Source of the DNA: Rhyacichthys aspro
Lineage: Eukaryota > Chordata > Actinopteri > Gobiiformes > Rhyacichthyidae
Assembly: GCA_036850595.1 (NCBI GenBank)
Contig: CM072160.1
Coordinates: 5,535,773 to 5,599,772, forward strand
Length of the DNA stretch: 64,000 nt
Direction: 5' to 3'
Below are positions 1 to 13,350 of this stretch, in pieces. The notes under the pieces were generated by a model. The model had not been told where the DNA came from. It worked only from the letters and a program-made list of their open reading frames with translations, and made no database searches. How positions within the stretch are numbered: position 1 is the first letter of the stretch; the number at the start of each line of letters is the position of its first letter. The position numbers and the translations under genes were made by a program.

Positions 1-3000
1 GTGTTGCCCACCCCCCGACAGTGGACCTTGAAATATTGACTCTGCAAAGTCTATACTTACAGCAGAGCACTGATAGAAAATACACACCACTGATAGATGA
101 AATAAAGATATACCATCAGGACAGCAAATCCAGAAGGCTACCCTGGCACTATAAAAGCACATACACACTCAATGGACTTATCACAACATTTAGAGTGGAT
201 TTAATACTATCAGGATTGATGCTTGCGTCGAAGGAATATGTGGTAGTCAACCTATTGGTTTCAGGTGTTAAAAGAATACACACCTTAAACAATAGAAACA
301 ATATAAAAAAAATCTAGCCAGCTCTTATGAATAGTATTAAAAATGAATCTCTGATACCATTCTTGTATTTTAGCATGTAGCCTGTTGACTGTCAGCAGGA
401 ACCAGGCTGTGATGCTTCTCCAAAACCAAGTAACTGTGCTCAAAGGCAGGAAGCCTCCTCTGTCCTGTTTTGTGGAGCATAGCAGGGAGTCATTCGCTCA
501 CTCAGACAGACAGACAGCAATGGAGACAGAGCAGGAATGTTGTTAGATCATTTCTCCCACAGGACATACTAGTTCTATTTTCACAACACTATCTTTCAGG
601 TGTGGAAAAAAAAAACTTTAAAAATATCAGATTTTCAACTTTCAGACACAAAAGAGTGTTTAGGTTTATTTTCTACCTAATTCTGTTGCTGTAAAGTCTT
701 GTAACTAATGTCTTGCAACTTGTAAGTCCTGACTATCAAAAACTTTTTTGATTATTTTTGGCTTCGGTCAAATTGTGACGCACTACAAGTCCACATATAA
801 ATAGTAACCAACCTATACCAGTGTATTTGAAATGGTAATTTTAAAGCAAAGTGCTTGGAAAGTGCAGGATTTTGATGCCTCTTTTTGCCTCGGTGTTGAC
901 CAGCATCATGAGGCTTTTTTAACGTATGCTGCTTTTGGATGTTTGATGTAGGTCAAGCGCTGGCTCAGCAAGCGCTGGGAACCGGGCTACATTCTCATTC
1001 TGCACACTGGTCAAATTTACATCCCATTTCATTCAGAGCAAACTTTACTGTAACATACACACTCAGGGAAAGACACACACTTCCATCTTTCTCCTACTAT
1101 TCAGCAAAAACAGCATGAAAAAAATCAAAACAAACATGCTGAGTCGACGCTCTCCAGGCAGAGCGCTCATTCCCAGAAAGCACAAGCATCATGGTCTGAT
1201 CACTAAAGAGAAGTTCACAGAGCTCGTTAGAAAAAGAGCAACTTCTAAAAGTAAATCACATATATTTAGTATTTACCTATTATAAAACCTGTCATTTTGA
1301 ATACAGGTATTGATGGCAGGGCCAGGCTTGAATCTCACTGGGGCTTTGTGGCTCGTGTTGCCCGCATGGCTGAGCGTTAGATAATACAGTTGTCAGTGAG
1401 TGACCTCTTCTCCGTAACAGGCCCTGTCTTAGTCTGTGTGTGTGTTTTGTATGTTTCTTCTGTGTGTATGTGTGTGCTTGACAGAGCAGAGCCCCAATAC
1501 AGGGCACATCTGCTCCAGACGCCCCTGGCACCGCCATATGGCTGGCAAATACGCCTCCTACGCCTTCTCTACAAAAGACAGAAGAAGAAGAGTTTGTAAT
1601 GAAAAGACAAAATGAGAATGAGTGCATGTGGAGAAAAAAAGTATACTGAGAGACGATGAGAGGGAAGGAAGGCAGAGGAGGAACAGCTGACATTGAGGAG
1701 CCACACGTGCTGCCCATTAGATCAGCAGACCATGCCTACCTCCAAATGCACTAATGTTTTAAATACCTCACACCACAATGGCCAGCACTCAAACAGCACA
1801 CTTTATCAACATTTTACTAGAGTAGTCTTGAGAAGTCAAAGACAGGTCAGACAGTAAACTGTGAGAAGTTTTAAAGTCTGTATGTATATTTATTTAGTGA
1901 AAATAAATTCAGACTTTTTCCTCATATGCCAATGCTTGTTACTTTGCTTAAGGAGGATAACTGCAATCATCAATATTTTTGCTGGGAAAAAAATGATTAA
2001 GAAATTATAAATCCAACCAAATAGACCCAAATCAGACTGAGAGCTGGAGACTGATAAGATTTAAAGCCAAAGATTACAATACCACTGGATCTGTGCATAA
2101 GCATGAAGAATAACAGTCTGAATGTGGCCTTTGTGTCAATCCTGTGATTAACTGTCAATTAGTGTATTGTTAGTTTTAATGTCCCCTTCACGTGCCTGAA
2201 TAATATTCACTGGTGACAAACACATGCAAATGATGCATTCATTGTTTGTTTTCTAAACGTGTGACAATCATACAGCACTTCTCAGTTTTTGCTTATGGTT
2301 GCATTATGTATGAAAAAGACACAAAATCAGGTGACACCAGCTAAAACTAATGCTTAAAAGTATAGACATTTATGTACTTTATTGCCTGTCCAAACAAGGA
2401 AACTATAACAATAGTGATGCCATACACGGGCAATTGAGCTGAAAATAAAAAGCTCATATCTATGACACATATCACATAAACCGTCTTAACTTCTCAACAT
2501 TTCAATGGTTGACTTCCTGCCTGGCTTATATCCGTCATGTGAATCATTTTGAGAATGATTTACAGTATCCAATCCCACCAATCTCCTGTTATCTTCGTCA
2601 GCCCCATCTTTTTATTCCTGGCCAGCTCCATCTTCCTCCACCCTCTCCCTCATCGCAGCCTGGGGCTTTTCACAGAGGCAGGGTTAATATGTGGAAATCA
2701 ATACCTTCAGTGCGTCTGCTGTAACAGAGGCTGGCGTGGGGCTGGTGTTTGTGTGTGGGGGTACGCAGGGGGAGATATGTTGCTTGATAAACGTGAGTCC
2801 ATTGATCTTTGTTGCATGTCTTTGTGAGCGCTGGTCTGCAGAGACTCCGCGGGGCCTGACTGACAGGCTCTGAGCTGGTCCCTGCCACAGAGGTAAACTA
2901 AGCCCGTGTGTGTGCTGTAGGGTTTTGGTCATGTGACACCTACTGTACAAGACCTTTTCATTGAGATATGACTGGAGGCTCTAGAGACAATAGGAGCTTT

Positions 3001-3780
3001 TGTGTCCAAATGTAAAAAAACTTAAATGTAGTCATTGTACATTTTGCAAAGTAAGCATCAGAATTATATTAGAGCTTGTGGCATACCCAGATACAAGTAC
3101 ATTCACAATGAAAGCATGTGGTTATGTTTGAGGAAAAGTGGGGCGTAGGGTAATAAAGAAAACTGCAAAATATTATGGCTAGCCAATTAAATTACACAAC
3201 TTTCTAAATATAAATGCTTTTTTGCGAGTAATTGCCTCTAAAATTGCACCAACTCATCCATTCTTGTAACATTCACATCAACTTTATTGTTCACCTAATT
3301 GTCCACGTGTTCAGTTCACAAGAAAACACACAGTCCTCATCAGTAAAAGATGTGATGCAACATGAGACATAAAGAAAACACAAGGTTGTAAATGTAGTTC
3401 GTGACAAAAACTCTTACCTTTTAATATCTTATCTACTTCTCAACCTGCCCGCTGCCCATCAACATCAAGATTTCATCAAAATATCAGGCAAAAAACTTTT
3501 TTTTATAAATTTTGTAGCTGAATATTGTATATTTATGTTTTTGTTCTAGCAATATTCTTCTCTTTACACCTCCAGGGGTTTGCAGAGTACAACAGTAACA
3601 TCACTTCTCTGAGAAACTGATTCACTTTAACAATGAATTTACAATGACTATCACATTTTTGTAAAGTCAAATGCTATCTGCATGGTTGTGTGGTTAACGT
3701 CTTAAATGAAATTAGCCATATACCAATCTGTTATTGAAGCCTAACTCAATGTTGGTCAATTAGGAGTTTATATGTGGCAG
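1..3780. other. Non-coding stretch, no gene seen
   Basis: A+T-rich sequence with no supportable gene. The longest open frame (1292-1717, minus strand) runs across a TG microsatellite and encodes low-complexity His/Thr/Ser-rich residues, so I do not accept it. A slightly GC-raised patch at about 2741-2890 contains a few CpGs but no recognisable motif. The first 1.2 kb has only short A- and T-runs. No transposon ends were recognised in this stretch. Confidence 0.7.
1434..1476. repeat. Imperfect TG microsatellite
   Basis: Two short TG runs (about 1434-1444 and 1461-1476) are separated by a T-rich interruption. The decay suggests an old simple repeat. On the minus strand it accounts for the His/Thr-rich stretch of an otherwise tempting open frame. 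Confidence 0.8.
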
Positions 3781-3789
3781 CTATTTTAC

Positions 3790-4080
3790 ATGATCCTCCT
3801 ATGATCCTTCTCCACAGAGTCGGTCTAACTCAGGCCCCACTGCCTCTCACAATATATCCCGTCGATGATGGAAAATCCATATGAGCTGGACTGCCCGAGC
3901 ACGACATTATTAATGGAGCTTAACATCCATCTAAAAGGGGTTTAAAATGTGGACGGCTTGATACGTGTTCACTTTAATATATCGCTCAAAAGCAGAGAGA
4001 AATGGTGTTGTCACAGAAATAGAAACGCAGCAGCTGGCTCGATATCTGTGAGTGATATGTATGTCTCAAAGTGACAGTGG
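3790..4080. other. Candidate conserved non-coding block
   Basis: This interval is less A+T-biased than its flanks, retains CpGs (near 3860, 3898, 3953, 3964, 3983, 4026 and 4041), and carries an ATTA/TAAT homeodomain core (around 3907-3913) beside it. It has no open frame of note and no repeat signature. This texture is typical of vertebrate conserved non-coding elements, but conservation is not visible in a single sequence, so the call is inference. Confidence 0.27.
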
Positions 4081-6290
4081 GAGGTGGGTTTGACACCAAA
4101 TGACCCGCTACTGCTAAGATTTTAATAAGCAGATTTATGTGTCATGTTTTGTATAATAAACTGATATGATTTTATAAACTAGTCTGGGACAATGTTTCAC
4201 TGATTCATAAATAAAATGTCTAACTATACTTATAAAACCTGTAAACTATACTTATTATACTCACTTATTAAAACTATATTTAAATTTTTTTGCATTGGAG
4301 AATAGGATTAAATAGCAAATGTCTCCTTAAAGCAGGTTGGTAATGACTTCTGTTTGCATCTAAGACATAGTTTACAATGCACTTTAACGCTGGTTAAAAT
4401 AAGCCACAAACTATACAATTCCAATAAATCAAATTATAATATATAATCAAATAATTGGCCTATTCACTCTGACATAGTATAAAACATGTGCATTTTTTAA
4501 AGATTATATTAAAAGTTGGAATTAGTTTGTGTTCAAATGTTGTGTTTGATTGCATTGCTGCATCCCTTACATTAAGATCCCTAATTAAACTGAACCGTAC
4601 ACACCTACCCCAACAGATTTGGCTTTTTGGGTTAATGAATCTGCCCTGTTTGTATTTTCTTTCTTTGCTTACAGTGCAAGGATGTTTTGGGGGGTCTGTA
4701 ACCATCAGCCAATCACAAATGAAACAAAAAAAATACAACAAAACAATATTAAGGGTGTCTAAAGTTCATACAAAACAAATATGATAAAACATGCTACTAT
4801 TAAGTTTCAAAAAGGAGGATGGGACATGGCATACTGTGGGAAGTCTGCAAACAAAGCCTTTAAGGACTTAGAAAATAAATAAATAAATATGTTAATTAAT
4901 GTTTCTTCTACAAATGATCCTTTGAACAACAGCTATTCACATGCATTCATTCAATATGGGCAATTTATAATCACCGGTTCATTTACTTTAGTGTTTGGAC
5001 CACAGAGGGAAGTAGGACCTAGAGAGAAATGGCGGTCGCATGGGAAGGACAATATGGAAGGGAGGAAATATGGATGCATTTCTATTTTACTAACTCCACA
5101 TGCACTGAGACATTAAGTTAAATAACGTGATAGGCCTAGTACACCCGCTGTTCCCTTCATGCCTGGGTCTTTGTTTTATCCCAGCTATTCTCATGTCTTC
5201 CTAAAAATGCACACATCCACTTACATGCGCACACAAAGAACACACCCCTCAATAATCAGTTGAGCTACTGCCCGTGGCTACGCACAGAATGAACACATTC
5301 ATCGCATAATTACTGTGGAGGCAGTCACACTCTTCATCAGTCTATTCCTGTCTCAAAGAAAACCAGAGAGAACAGGGAACGCTCAAGATTTTCCAAATGA
5401 TATTATGAGATTCTGATACCTCCTAAGTCAAAAGAGAGAAGCGCCAGTTTTAGAAAGCATCAAAGTGACATCTCGACTGATTCATACTTCTGCGCTGAAA
5501 AAGAGGAGAGTCAAGGAAAAGAACGAAAAGACTGATAAATGTTTAAAACCTCCCCCATACTAAGACATATCTTCAAAGATATCACTTCTTTCTCACGGGG
5601 AAAGATAAGTGGCAATTGAGAAAGGCATCAGTCTGAAATCAGAAGAGGTAGAGCGAGCCATAACGGCAGAGGTGTCGACGGGATATGATGATATAAAGGG
5701 CAAGATATAGAGGGTGAAGCCTTAATGTTAGGTGATGTATGACGCTGGGGGTTAACAGGCCAAATTCACATCAGGTTGATAGTGGAAATCAATGCTGCTG
5801 TAAAAGATGTGGAAAGGTAAACGCTGTGTTAGACCTATGAACGTGAAGGAAGCCTGAGCTGCCTAATAAAACACAGTGATTAGTGGAAGAGGGGTTGGGG
5901 GCACACGCTGGAAAAAATAAATTGTAGATCTATAGGATCTTAAATGAGGCTAAAATAGACTGGGATTGATTAACATGAACCAGGGACCACCCTCACAAAG
6001 ATAGACATTAGTTTAAGGATGTCAGTAATAGACACGGTTCATTTAAATGTAGTTAAATACATATGCGTCTTATATATGTATAGAGTTTATGTACAGTAAT
6101 GAATTCTGAATACATTACACTACCGTCATTAAAAGGAATTAAGTGTTCAAAAGATAATCCAGGAAAAAAACAAACACAAGACTGGCTCAAGGGCACAACT
6201 CTGAAAGTTAACATCATATTAGAACAACACAAACAAAAAGGCATGTGTTTCTCATTTTGAAGGTGAGAGAGTTTGGAAAGTGACCCTTGT
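4081..6290. other. Non-coding stretch, no gene seen
   Basis: Contains an (AAAT)4 run at 4873-4888 and otherwise unremarkable A+T-rich sequence. Overlapping short open frames on both strands near 4460-4784 are mirror images of each other and encode nothing I recognise. Purine-rich sequence around 5350-5540 has no repeat unit. Confidence 0.7.
4873..4888. repeat. (AAAT)4 tetranucleotide run
   Basis: Four AAAT units in a row, directly readable. Short and unlikely to be functional. Confidence 0.85.
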
Positions 6291-6291
6291 T

Positions 6292-6305
6292 GTTACCATG
6301 GCAAC
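6292..6305. promoter_or_regulatory. RFX X-box palindrome
   Basis: The 14-bp motif GTTACCATGGCAAC matches the symmetric X-box bound by RFX winged-helix transcription factors, with both half-sites intact (GTTACC and GGCAAC) and zero spacer. RFX sites of this form are known in ciliary gene promoters and neural enhancers. There is no gene or CpG island beside it, so it would be a distal site if used. A chance match is possible, although a full two-half-site match is rare in 64 kb. Confidence 0.5.
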
Positions 6306-7700
6306 AGTGTTCTGAGTTAGTAAAAGAAGTCATATTTATTTATGAAAGTCTAAACTTGTCTTAGTGTGAGTGACCTTTCTCCCAGAGTTACACACCATTT
6401 TAAATTCTAAATGATGTAAATCTGTTAAAAAGCCAACAAACAGATAATACGTGTTATCTGTTTTTACTAGAACAAAATATTTTTAAAAGCAACCAAATGT
6501 CCACTTTCATGTCCTAAATTAAGAGAATTTACAAGGAGTTTAGGCCCTATGTATTCAGACCTAACATTAAAACCTAATATTTGCTTTTTATTCTCTATGA
6601 TCAGACCAGATCTGTTTTGAAGCAAGATTTTTATCTCCACTGAAGACCAAGTGGTGCTGTGTTTTCTTGTCCACGTCATCCCAATCATCTCTGTAGAAAT
6701 ATGAAGTGTTAATGTCACTGTTTCAAATTATATTCTAATACTTTTGAGCCATTCTTTGTGGCAGCTTCCCCACAGGCAGAATTAAAGCATTTATTGATGA
6801 AATCCATTGAGTGACATGATCATTTCATTATGTGCTGCAGTTGTTCAAGGCTTGAGTGAGAGTAATGGCTCCATAGAGTTGTAGTGTTTTACTGTTCTGC
6901 TCCAGCTTTACAGAGAACGGCAGGGACATCAAGGGAGTAGTGTGGCTCAACCAATGAAAGCTTTTCCATCACTGCATCATTTACATTCAAATTAATTCCA
7001 TCAAAAGCAAAGCTGAATGTTCAATGAGCAGTGAGTGAGGCTAGCTGTCACCGCCCTCTTCTCTGGAGAGAGAAAATGAAATAGAGCATAGATACAGTAA
7101 AAGTGAGCTGAGGTCAGAAAGAACAGCTTCCAAATATAGCAGTCAAATCAAATGACTGAGACAAAGAAACTCCTGAATTACAGAATGGATATGGAGTGAG
7201 GAAAGTACAGCATTTTCTGACAAATGAAATGCATCTATCAGCATTTCCAAAAATGTGAATGGCAAAATAAAAATGAAAAAAGAAGTTGTACAAGTTAAAT
7301 ATAAATAACACATTTAGTTGATTGCAAGGAGGAAAACCTCACAGCCACACAGTTGAGAGTTGGGTTCTGTCTGGGCTCTACAGCTTCTTCTGATTGTCCA
7401 AAACATACAAGTATACATGAATGAATGACTCTAAACTGGCCATAGTGAATGAGTGGGAATGTGTTGATTAATTGGTGATTATGGTGTACCCTGCATCATG
7501 CCTTAAGCAGCTGGGATGATGGGAGATAAATTGTCTGGGATTGAAGTGTACAAGTGATACAAACACAAAGCACACAACTGGAAGCACCACGTTATTTACC
7601 CATTGGTCATTGATTGCTATTATTGTGCATGTGCCGCAACAATCATCACCATTGATCCTTTTCTAATCAATATCAGTTCTTTACACTCAACCAGTGTCAT

Positions 7701-7715
7701 ACACACACACACACA
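7701..7715. repeat. (AC)n microsatellite
   Basis: About seven AC units, followed after a short break by further ACAC. Directly readable. Confidence 0.8.
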
Positions 7716-8996
7716 GCATGAACACACACCAAGCAACACTTTAGGGCAGGGCAGAGAGCAGCTCGACAGCTTGCCTGCAGTGGCATAATTGCAAAGCTTG
7801 TCAAAAACACTAATAAATAAATCAGTGATTACTTCCCTTTGTGAAGTGCTGCAGCCATTATTGAATATTCATGTAGGTAAATACATTCATGCAAGCATCT
7901 CTCGTGGGTTTAGCTTTATTTTAATTCATTTATTTATTTGTTATTTTTTTCTTTGTAGTTTAAAGCTTCTCTCAGTCCATTGTAGGAAACACAGCTGAAG
8001 CGCTTTAAAGTGCTCTTTGTGTGTTCCTATGCAAACATGACTATAATGCTTAAATCACTGTTTCATCCTCTTACTCTTTAAAAAGCATGTTGATGTTGTT
8101 ACATACTGTATGTTTGTTTGACCTGCTATGATCAATGTTACGCAGAAATTCAAAGCTGATTACTATTGGCAGGCTTCTATTGATCCATGATCCCCTGGAG
8201 CCGATATAACTGTGTAGCATGACACACACGGTGTCATCACCCACTCCATTGTTTGTGTAATATCTCTGTCGGGGACAGAACAATAGCACCTTACTGACCA
8301 GATGATCTCCATTATCTCCTTCAACTAACACCTCTCACCAGATCCTCCCAAGAACTTCAGCCCATCTCATAGAAAATATATTGTATTTATGCTTCAATTT
8401 ATATTAAAAAATGATTTATTTGTTGAGTGTAAACATGGAATATAAAATATTACAATAATAATCGTAGTTATGTTATGGGTGAACAGAACATACAGTAAAG
8501 TACATTTTCCTGGTTTTCCTATGATTGTTGTAAGTTACTGCTGTGTAATGTATGCCAATATTTTGATATCACAAACAGTTAAAGAGTCATGTTATGTTAA
8601 ATATTGACATTGATTTGTCATTCAGTTCTTCCTGATCTTGTCTTTTTAGGTATTGGTGTTTTTTAAAATGTTATACGACATAATAAAACCATGGTACACT
8701 GTACAACTGAAATGACATATTTTAATTGTTTGTGGCATCTTGTAACAAACAGAACAATATAAAACTATAATATAGGCAACAATAATAGAAAACAATCTGA
8801 CGCCTTTCTGCCAGAACGCAGCTGAAAAAGGAAAGTGAGAACCAATCTAGTGGAGGCTCAAGAGGACGTATGTATTTACAGGCGTGAAAACAAAAAGGGC
8901 AAGATGGCCACATGGGTTGGTTTGAAACACAAGGTGTGAATTGCCTGTGGCTAAGCCCCATTAGATCCAATATAAAGAATATCATCATAATTAGTG

Positions 8997-9016
8997 GATT
9001 ATTATTATTATTATTA
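8997..9016. repeat. (ATT)n microsatellite
   Basis: About six ATT units in a row, directly readable. Confidence 0.85.
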
Positions 9017-9380
9017 AACAATGTGATTACAATCCTATGCATCACCCATTAGGAATAGAAGTGCCCTCTCTCACTCATTCTCTTCCACATATTTTCTCAT
9101 GTCAGCGATTGTCTGGAGTCTAATGCATGGGACGCTATGCTCAAAGACACATCTCCAACACACACTTACATGAAAATGCACGAACACCACTGAAGGCAAC
9201 TTAGCCTGCATGATTACTGTGACTCTAAGCTGCTTAGGGGTTCTGTCCCATCTGGCTCGGGTGTTTGCAGCATCATTCACTCCCCGCCCCGTGAACACAC
9301 ATGCAAATATAGGGCCCTATGCTCCTCCTGTTTTATCCCCTGTCATCCACTCTCCCCATACAACAGCATATACCCGAAAA

Positions 9381-9404
9381 CACACACACAGAGAAGAAGA
9401 AGAA
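9381..9404. repeat. (CA)5 followed by (GAA)n
   Basis: Compound simple repeat: CA units run straight into GAGAAGAAGAAGAA. Directly readable and short. Confidence 0.75.
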
Positions 9405-11923
9405 CAGAGGTGGAGCAAAAGGGATGATAATCCTGTGTAATCTGGGTTTACCAACTATTAGGGCTCGGCAGTGTTTTCTTACGTAATCTAATCATCCGTA
9501 GAAACGTGCAGTCATCCGCCCGGGAGTGCATGCGCTTTGGGATGTGTGTGTTTGGAGGTGGAAGCCGGAAGGGATGCTTACATGAGCCACCTGGGCCGAC
9601 GGATGCATTCAAAACACAAGAAACTCACAGATTATAGTGTGATGGCATTCATATGGGCTTAATCCACATCTATTGTTTATCTATAACTGCTCAACACAAA
9701 CTGGATAAAGGACTGACTCTTCACCATGTCGCCAACCACACTAATGGCCACTTGCAGATTTTCGCTTCCCACTGACCCCAATGTAGAAAAAATGGCTCAT
9801 AGGACATTTACAGCTTCCAAATTTTCTTGTAGTTTCTGTAAATATAAATAAGCCATATTTTGTAAATTAGCCACAAACTGTAACACCACTGCAGAGGATA
9901 AGCTTTAAGCTCGTTGGTAAAAGTGTTATACATGAATCTGATAAACAAGTTTTGATTGGAATTGCTCTAAAATGTTAATATCCTCTGGTTTGTTTGATTA
10001 AGATAATAAGTGTCATAGTCTGTACACACAAAACACAGCAGACAGAGCTACAGGATGTAAAACCTTCCACAGAAACACTTTCTATGTTCCAATAGTCAAA
10101 ACCTTGCTCTGAGCAGTGAACTCTGAGTGACCTTAGCATTCACATTAATATATTAAAAGGTAGAGAAACTTGTGTTCATAACCTGGCATAACATTTAACA
10201 CCCAACACGACTAAAGTTTGATTATTAACATGAACTAAACTGACTTAGCTCACGCACAACTTCTCAGGTTTAAATGTCCCATTACTGCAACCTTAAGAAG
10301 AGGAAATGAATTGTATGCAGCATCGGCTTTAAGATGCACGCTAAATATCACATGCCTAATCTCATTTATAGACGTCAATGTTTTGTTCCGACGAGCAGGA
10401 GATACAAAGAGAGACAGATTGCCAGGACAATATATACTTTCATGCTGCAGCCTTATAACATATGGATAAAAGGGATTAAGTCTATCCATACACTGCATCA
10501 TGTAACAGTGGTTTGCAGCGGTGCACATGGCATCACCGTAGACAGGGATGATCGAGCAGGAGGCAAATCCGCCCCAAACCTACACACTCACTGCTCTTCA
10601 CACAGATGATCTGAAGGGATTTCTTTTCACGTCATGTCTTCTTAAAGGAGTAAAAAATATACAAGGGTCGCCATTAATATTTCTCACTCTTAAAAGGAGA
10701 ATGAGTGACACTGGCAGATAAACTCACACAAGTGGAAGCCCTCTCTCAATGTGGCTCTCTTTGAGTGGCTCATAAATCATTTGAGTCTGTCTTGAGTTGA
10801 GAAAAGGTTTTGCTTTAAAGGAAAAGAAATCTCAAATATGTAATCGCACTGAGAAACATTGTCACTAGGCTTCTCATTCGGCTGCTTTCTGACCTGTACA
10901 TACTGTACTACAGATGTCTACCCACTCTGCCTTGCTTTGATAGCAACTATACTCAACATGCCAAAAGCAGTAAATGAGAATATGCAGGTTTAAATGAGAA
11001 TCGAAAAAGGTTCGGTGACACGGCTGGGGGTCCAATCAGTAATGGCTCATTCCACACTGACCTCAGGGCTCCCCCAGTGAGAGAGAAAAATAGGAAATCA
11101 GAGCAAACAGCCCATGTTTAGATTTGCCATTATTGGCACATTTAGCCACCTTCTCTTGAAGACATGAACTCTTGTTACCGATACTAATCACAACTTTATT
11201 TTTGTGATACCTGAGTTTAAATAAAATAAGATATCAAACTGTTTAAAAATTACAACATAAACAAATTCAGAATCAGTCAAATTATTTATCACACTACATT
11301 CTCATCCTCACCTTGTTGTTAGGCATATTCAGTATTGCATTATCACATAACTTACCAGTCAGCACTTAATAGAGTGTGTTAGTGACCCAGTATACAAAGA
11401 CCTATTAATGCAGTGGCTTAAGCTTTAAAATCATGGCCTTGTTTGCTGTGGATGCAGAAAGAGAGAGAATGGAATAATGCACTTTGCCAGCACCATCAAT
11501 CGTAAATATGCAGTATTATTACTGCAACATGCACAGCTGCAATATACATATGTTGAATAGTATTATCTAGAATTCTGTGAGTCCGGCCTTTAAACCTAAC
11601 TCAAAAATACTCTCTAAAAAGAAGCTTCAGTTTGACTGTAGTGTGAACAAAACTTACACCCAGTTGAATTTAGTTAAGATAAAGATTTCTTTGGAAAAAG
11701 AAAGTAAGACAGTTAAAATCTACATTGGCAAAAGGGATATTCAAATATAGAACGGATTATCATCCGTGCAATATTGCACACCATTATTGCATATTTACTT
11801 AATGATAATGTGCTCAAAGAGTTTGCTCAAATCCCACAAATCAATTTCCACAAACAACAAATAATAATAAGGTCACACTGTACTTGTCAACAAGAAAAAA
11901 ATGACCTAAAATTAGAGTTTCAT

Positions 11924-12159
11924 TAGGTCTGGACATATTATCTAAAAAAATGATCAAATCTGATTGACCTTCTCTTGCCCGAGAGACTAGATATCTGCAG
12001 AACAATGTCCAGTTTTAAAAGCTACTATTTGTACCACACAAAATTTGTTAATGAGCAATAAGTGCAGAGAAAGAAACTGTAAAACATTCATTCATATTAA
12101 CAGGGGCACTCGTTTAAATTACTGCTTATATTGATTTGACGTCATGTTGCACAGCCCCA
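11924..12159. mobile_element. Degenerate hAT-like MITE, 236 bp
   Basis: The left end begins TAGGTCTGGACA and the right end, read from the opposite strand, begins TGGGGCTGTGCA; 8 of 12 positions agree. The outer flanks are AGTTTCAT (11916-11923) and GTTTTCAT (12160-12167), which agree at 6 of 8 positions, as expected for a decayed 8-bp hAT target-site duplication. The ends resemble the 'TAGGGCTGGGC' class of fish non-autonomous hAT elements known to me. The interior is A+T-rich and encodes nothing. It is old, judging by the diverged ends. Confidence 0.5.
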
Positions 12160-12238
12160 GTTTTCATAGTTACTGCTGAAGTACAGATAGATGGATAAGC
12201 CTTGATGCTCAATGCTTTGAGGCAGTATATGCTGTAGC

Positions 12239-12263
12239 TTTAAAGTGATTAAATCACTTTAAA
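12239..12263. repeat. Perfect 25-bp palindrome
   Basis: Arms TTTAAAGTGATT (12239-12250) and AATCACTTTAAA (12252-12263) are exact reverse complements around a single A. It lies 80 bp beyond the MITE at 11924-12159 but is not part of its ends. Function unknown; it could form a cruciform or bind a dimeric factor, or be chance in A+T-rich DNA. Confidence 0.85.
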
Positions 12264-13249
12264 TCTATAATAAAGTTATTTTAAAAGCTCTATAAAGGAA
12301 ATTAAACAGGGATAGAAATCATATGTGCATTGGTGTGCATGAGTGGCATGAAACTAAATGACTTACTAAAGGAGAGAGAAATCGAGAGATGAGGTACCCA
12401 TCACACTCAGAGCGGCTCACGTCATGAATGATTCATGTATTCATCTTTAACGATATTTGAAGAACTTTCGATTTCTCAAATGGATCCCATCACATCCCCC
12501 ACTGCTCCAGAAGTGAAAATGTCTCGGGTTGATATTCCTTATGAGGGAGAGCCCTGTGTATCTATCTTGTCACATCCATATATTAATACATGCTTAATTC
12601 AAACCTTTTTTTTTTTCTTGACACATATATATGCAAGGGGCATGGGCAGCCCTATAAGCTAATTTGATATCTAACCTTGAAAGAAATACAATGAAAAATG
12701 TCATACTGGGAATAGAAAATTTGCATAGACCCGTCTGAATGTGATTGCATTAGATTATTTGAGAGTGAAAAAAAATAGTGTGGAATTGCGGCATAATGCT
12801 TAATAGCTGTAATAATACATTGTCATTAAACAAAGAAGATGATTTGTATTGGAGTAAAGGAACAGCATGTACTAGCTTCAGTACAGTGTATCTATTATAC
12901 AAACTGAGACAATTCTGCACAATATGTGATTCAAGAGCCAGAAACATTTATTGAGTGTGGGCCTGTCCACTGGGAACCTTTAACACAATATGAAGATAGC
13001 TGACACTACACAGTCCTTTGTGCTATAAAGCAAAAGCTGTAAATAGTAACAAAGCACACTCCTGCCTTGTTGTTGTCTCAGTCCTATTCCCATTAGTCCC
13101 ATGTGGAGAGACCAACTAATGAAGTCATGATTACTGAGCTGTCTCTATGCTAAACAATTAACAAATAATGGGAAAACCAATCAGTCTGTGTACATGACAT
13201 TCTTCACCTGTAAAATACTGCCCGACTGAGGTGACAGCAACTGCAAAGA

Positions 13250-13350
13250 AAATCTAGTGGCGTGGAGCGTGCTGTTGCTCCTGTCGCTGCCGCCACAATC
13301 AATTTAATGGGCCTCCATATGGCGCTGCCGAATCAATGAAAGATCATTGC
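13250..13350. other. Candidate conserved non-coding block
   Basis: About 100 bp with GC near 50% inside A+T-rich flanks and CpGs retained at several points (near 13260, 13285, 13291, 13322 and 13330). It contains AATCAATTTAATGG and AATCAATGAAAG, both bearing ATCAAT cores of the kind bound by PBX/CUT-type factors. The regulatory role is inferred only from texture. Confidence 0.27.

Larger units (their letters stand above)
6306..11915. other. Non-coding stretch with small GC-raised patches
   Basis: No supportable gene. Simple repeats occur at 7701-7715, 8997-9016 and 9381-9404. Patches with retained CpG lie at about 9235-9300, 9490-9605, 10505-10580 and 10995-11090; any of these could be a small regulatory element, but none has a decisive motif. 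The remaining sequence is A+T-rich with only short, overlapping open frames. Confidence 0.65.

Noticed and set aside
1292..1717. 141-codon ATG-started frame on the minus strand
   Set aside because: It reads through a TG microsatellite (His/Thr/Lys run), is otherwise low-complexity, has no known domain, and a 69-codon frame is open opposite it.
6644..6662. CCAAGTGGTGCTG as a CTCF site
   Set aside because: Only part of the CTCF core is present; the match is too weak to list as a site.
9458..9500. TAGGGCTCGGCAGTG as a hAT-type terminus
   Set aside because: Resemblance is limited to the first few bases and no opposite end or duplication was found.
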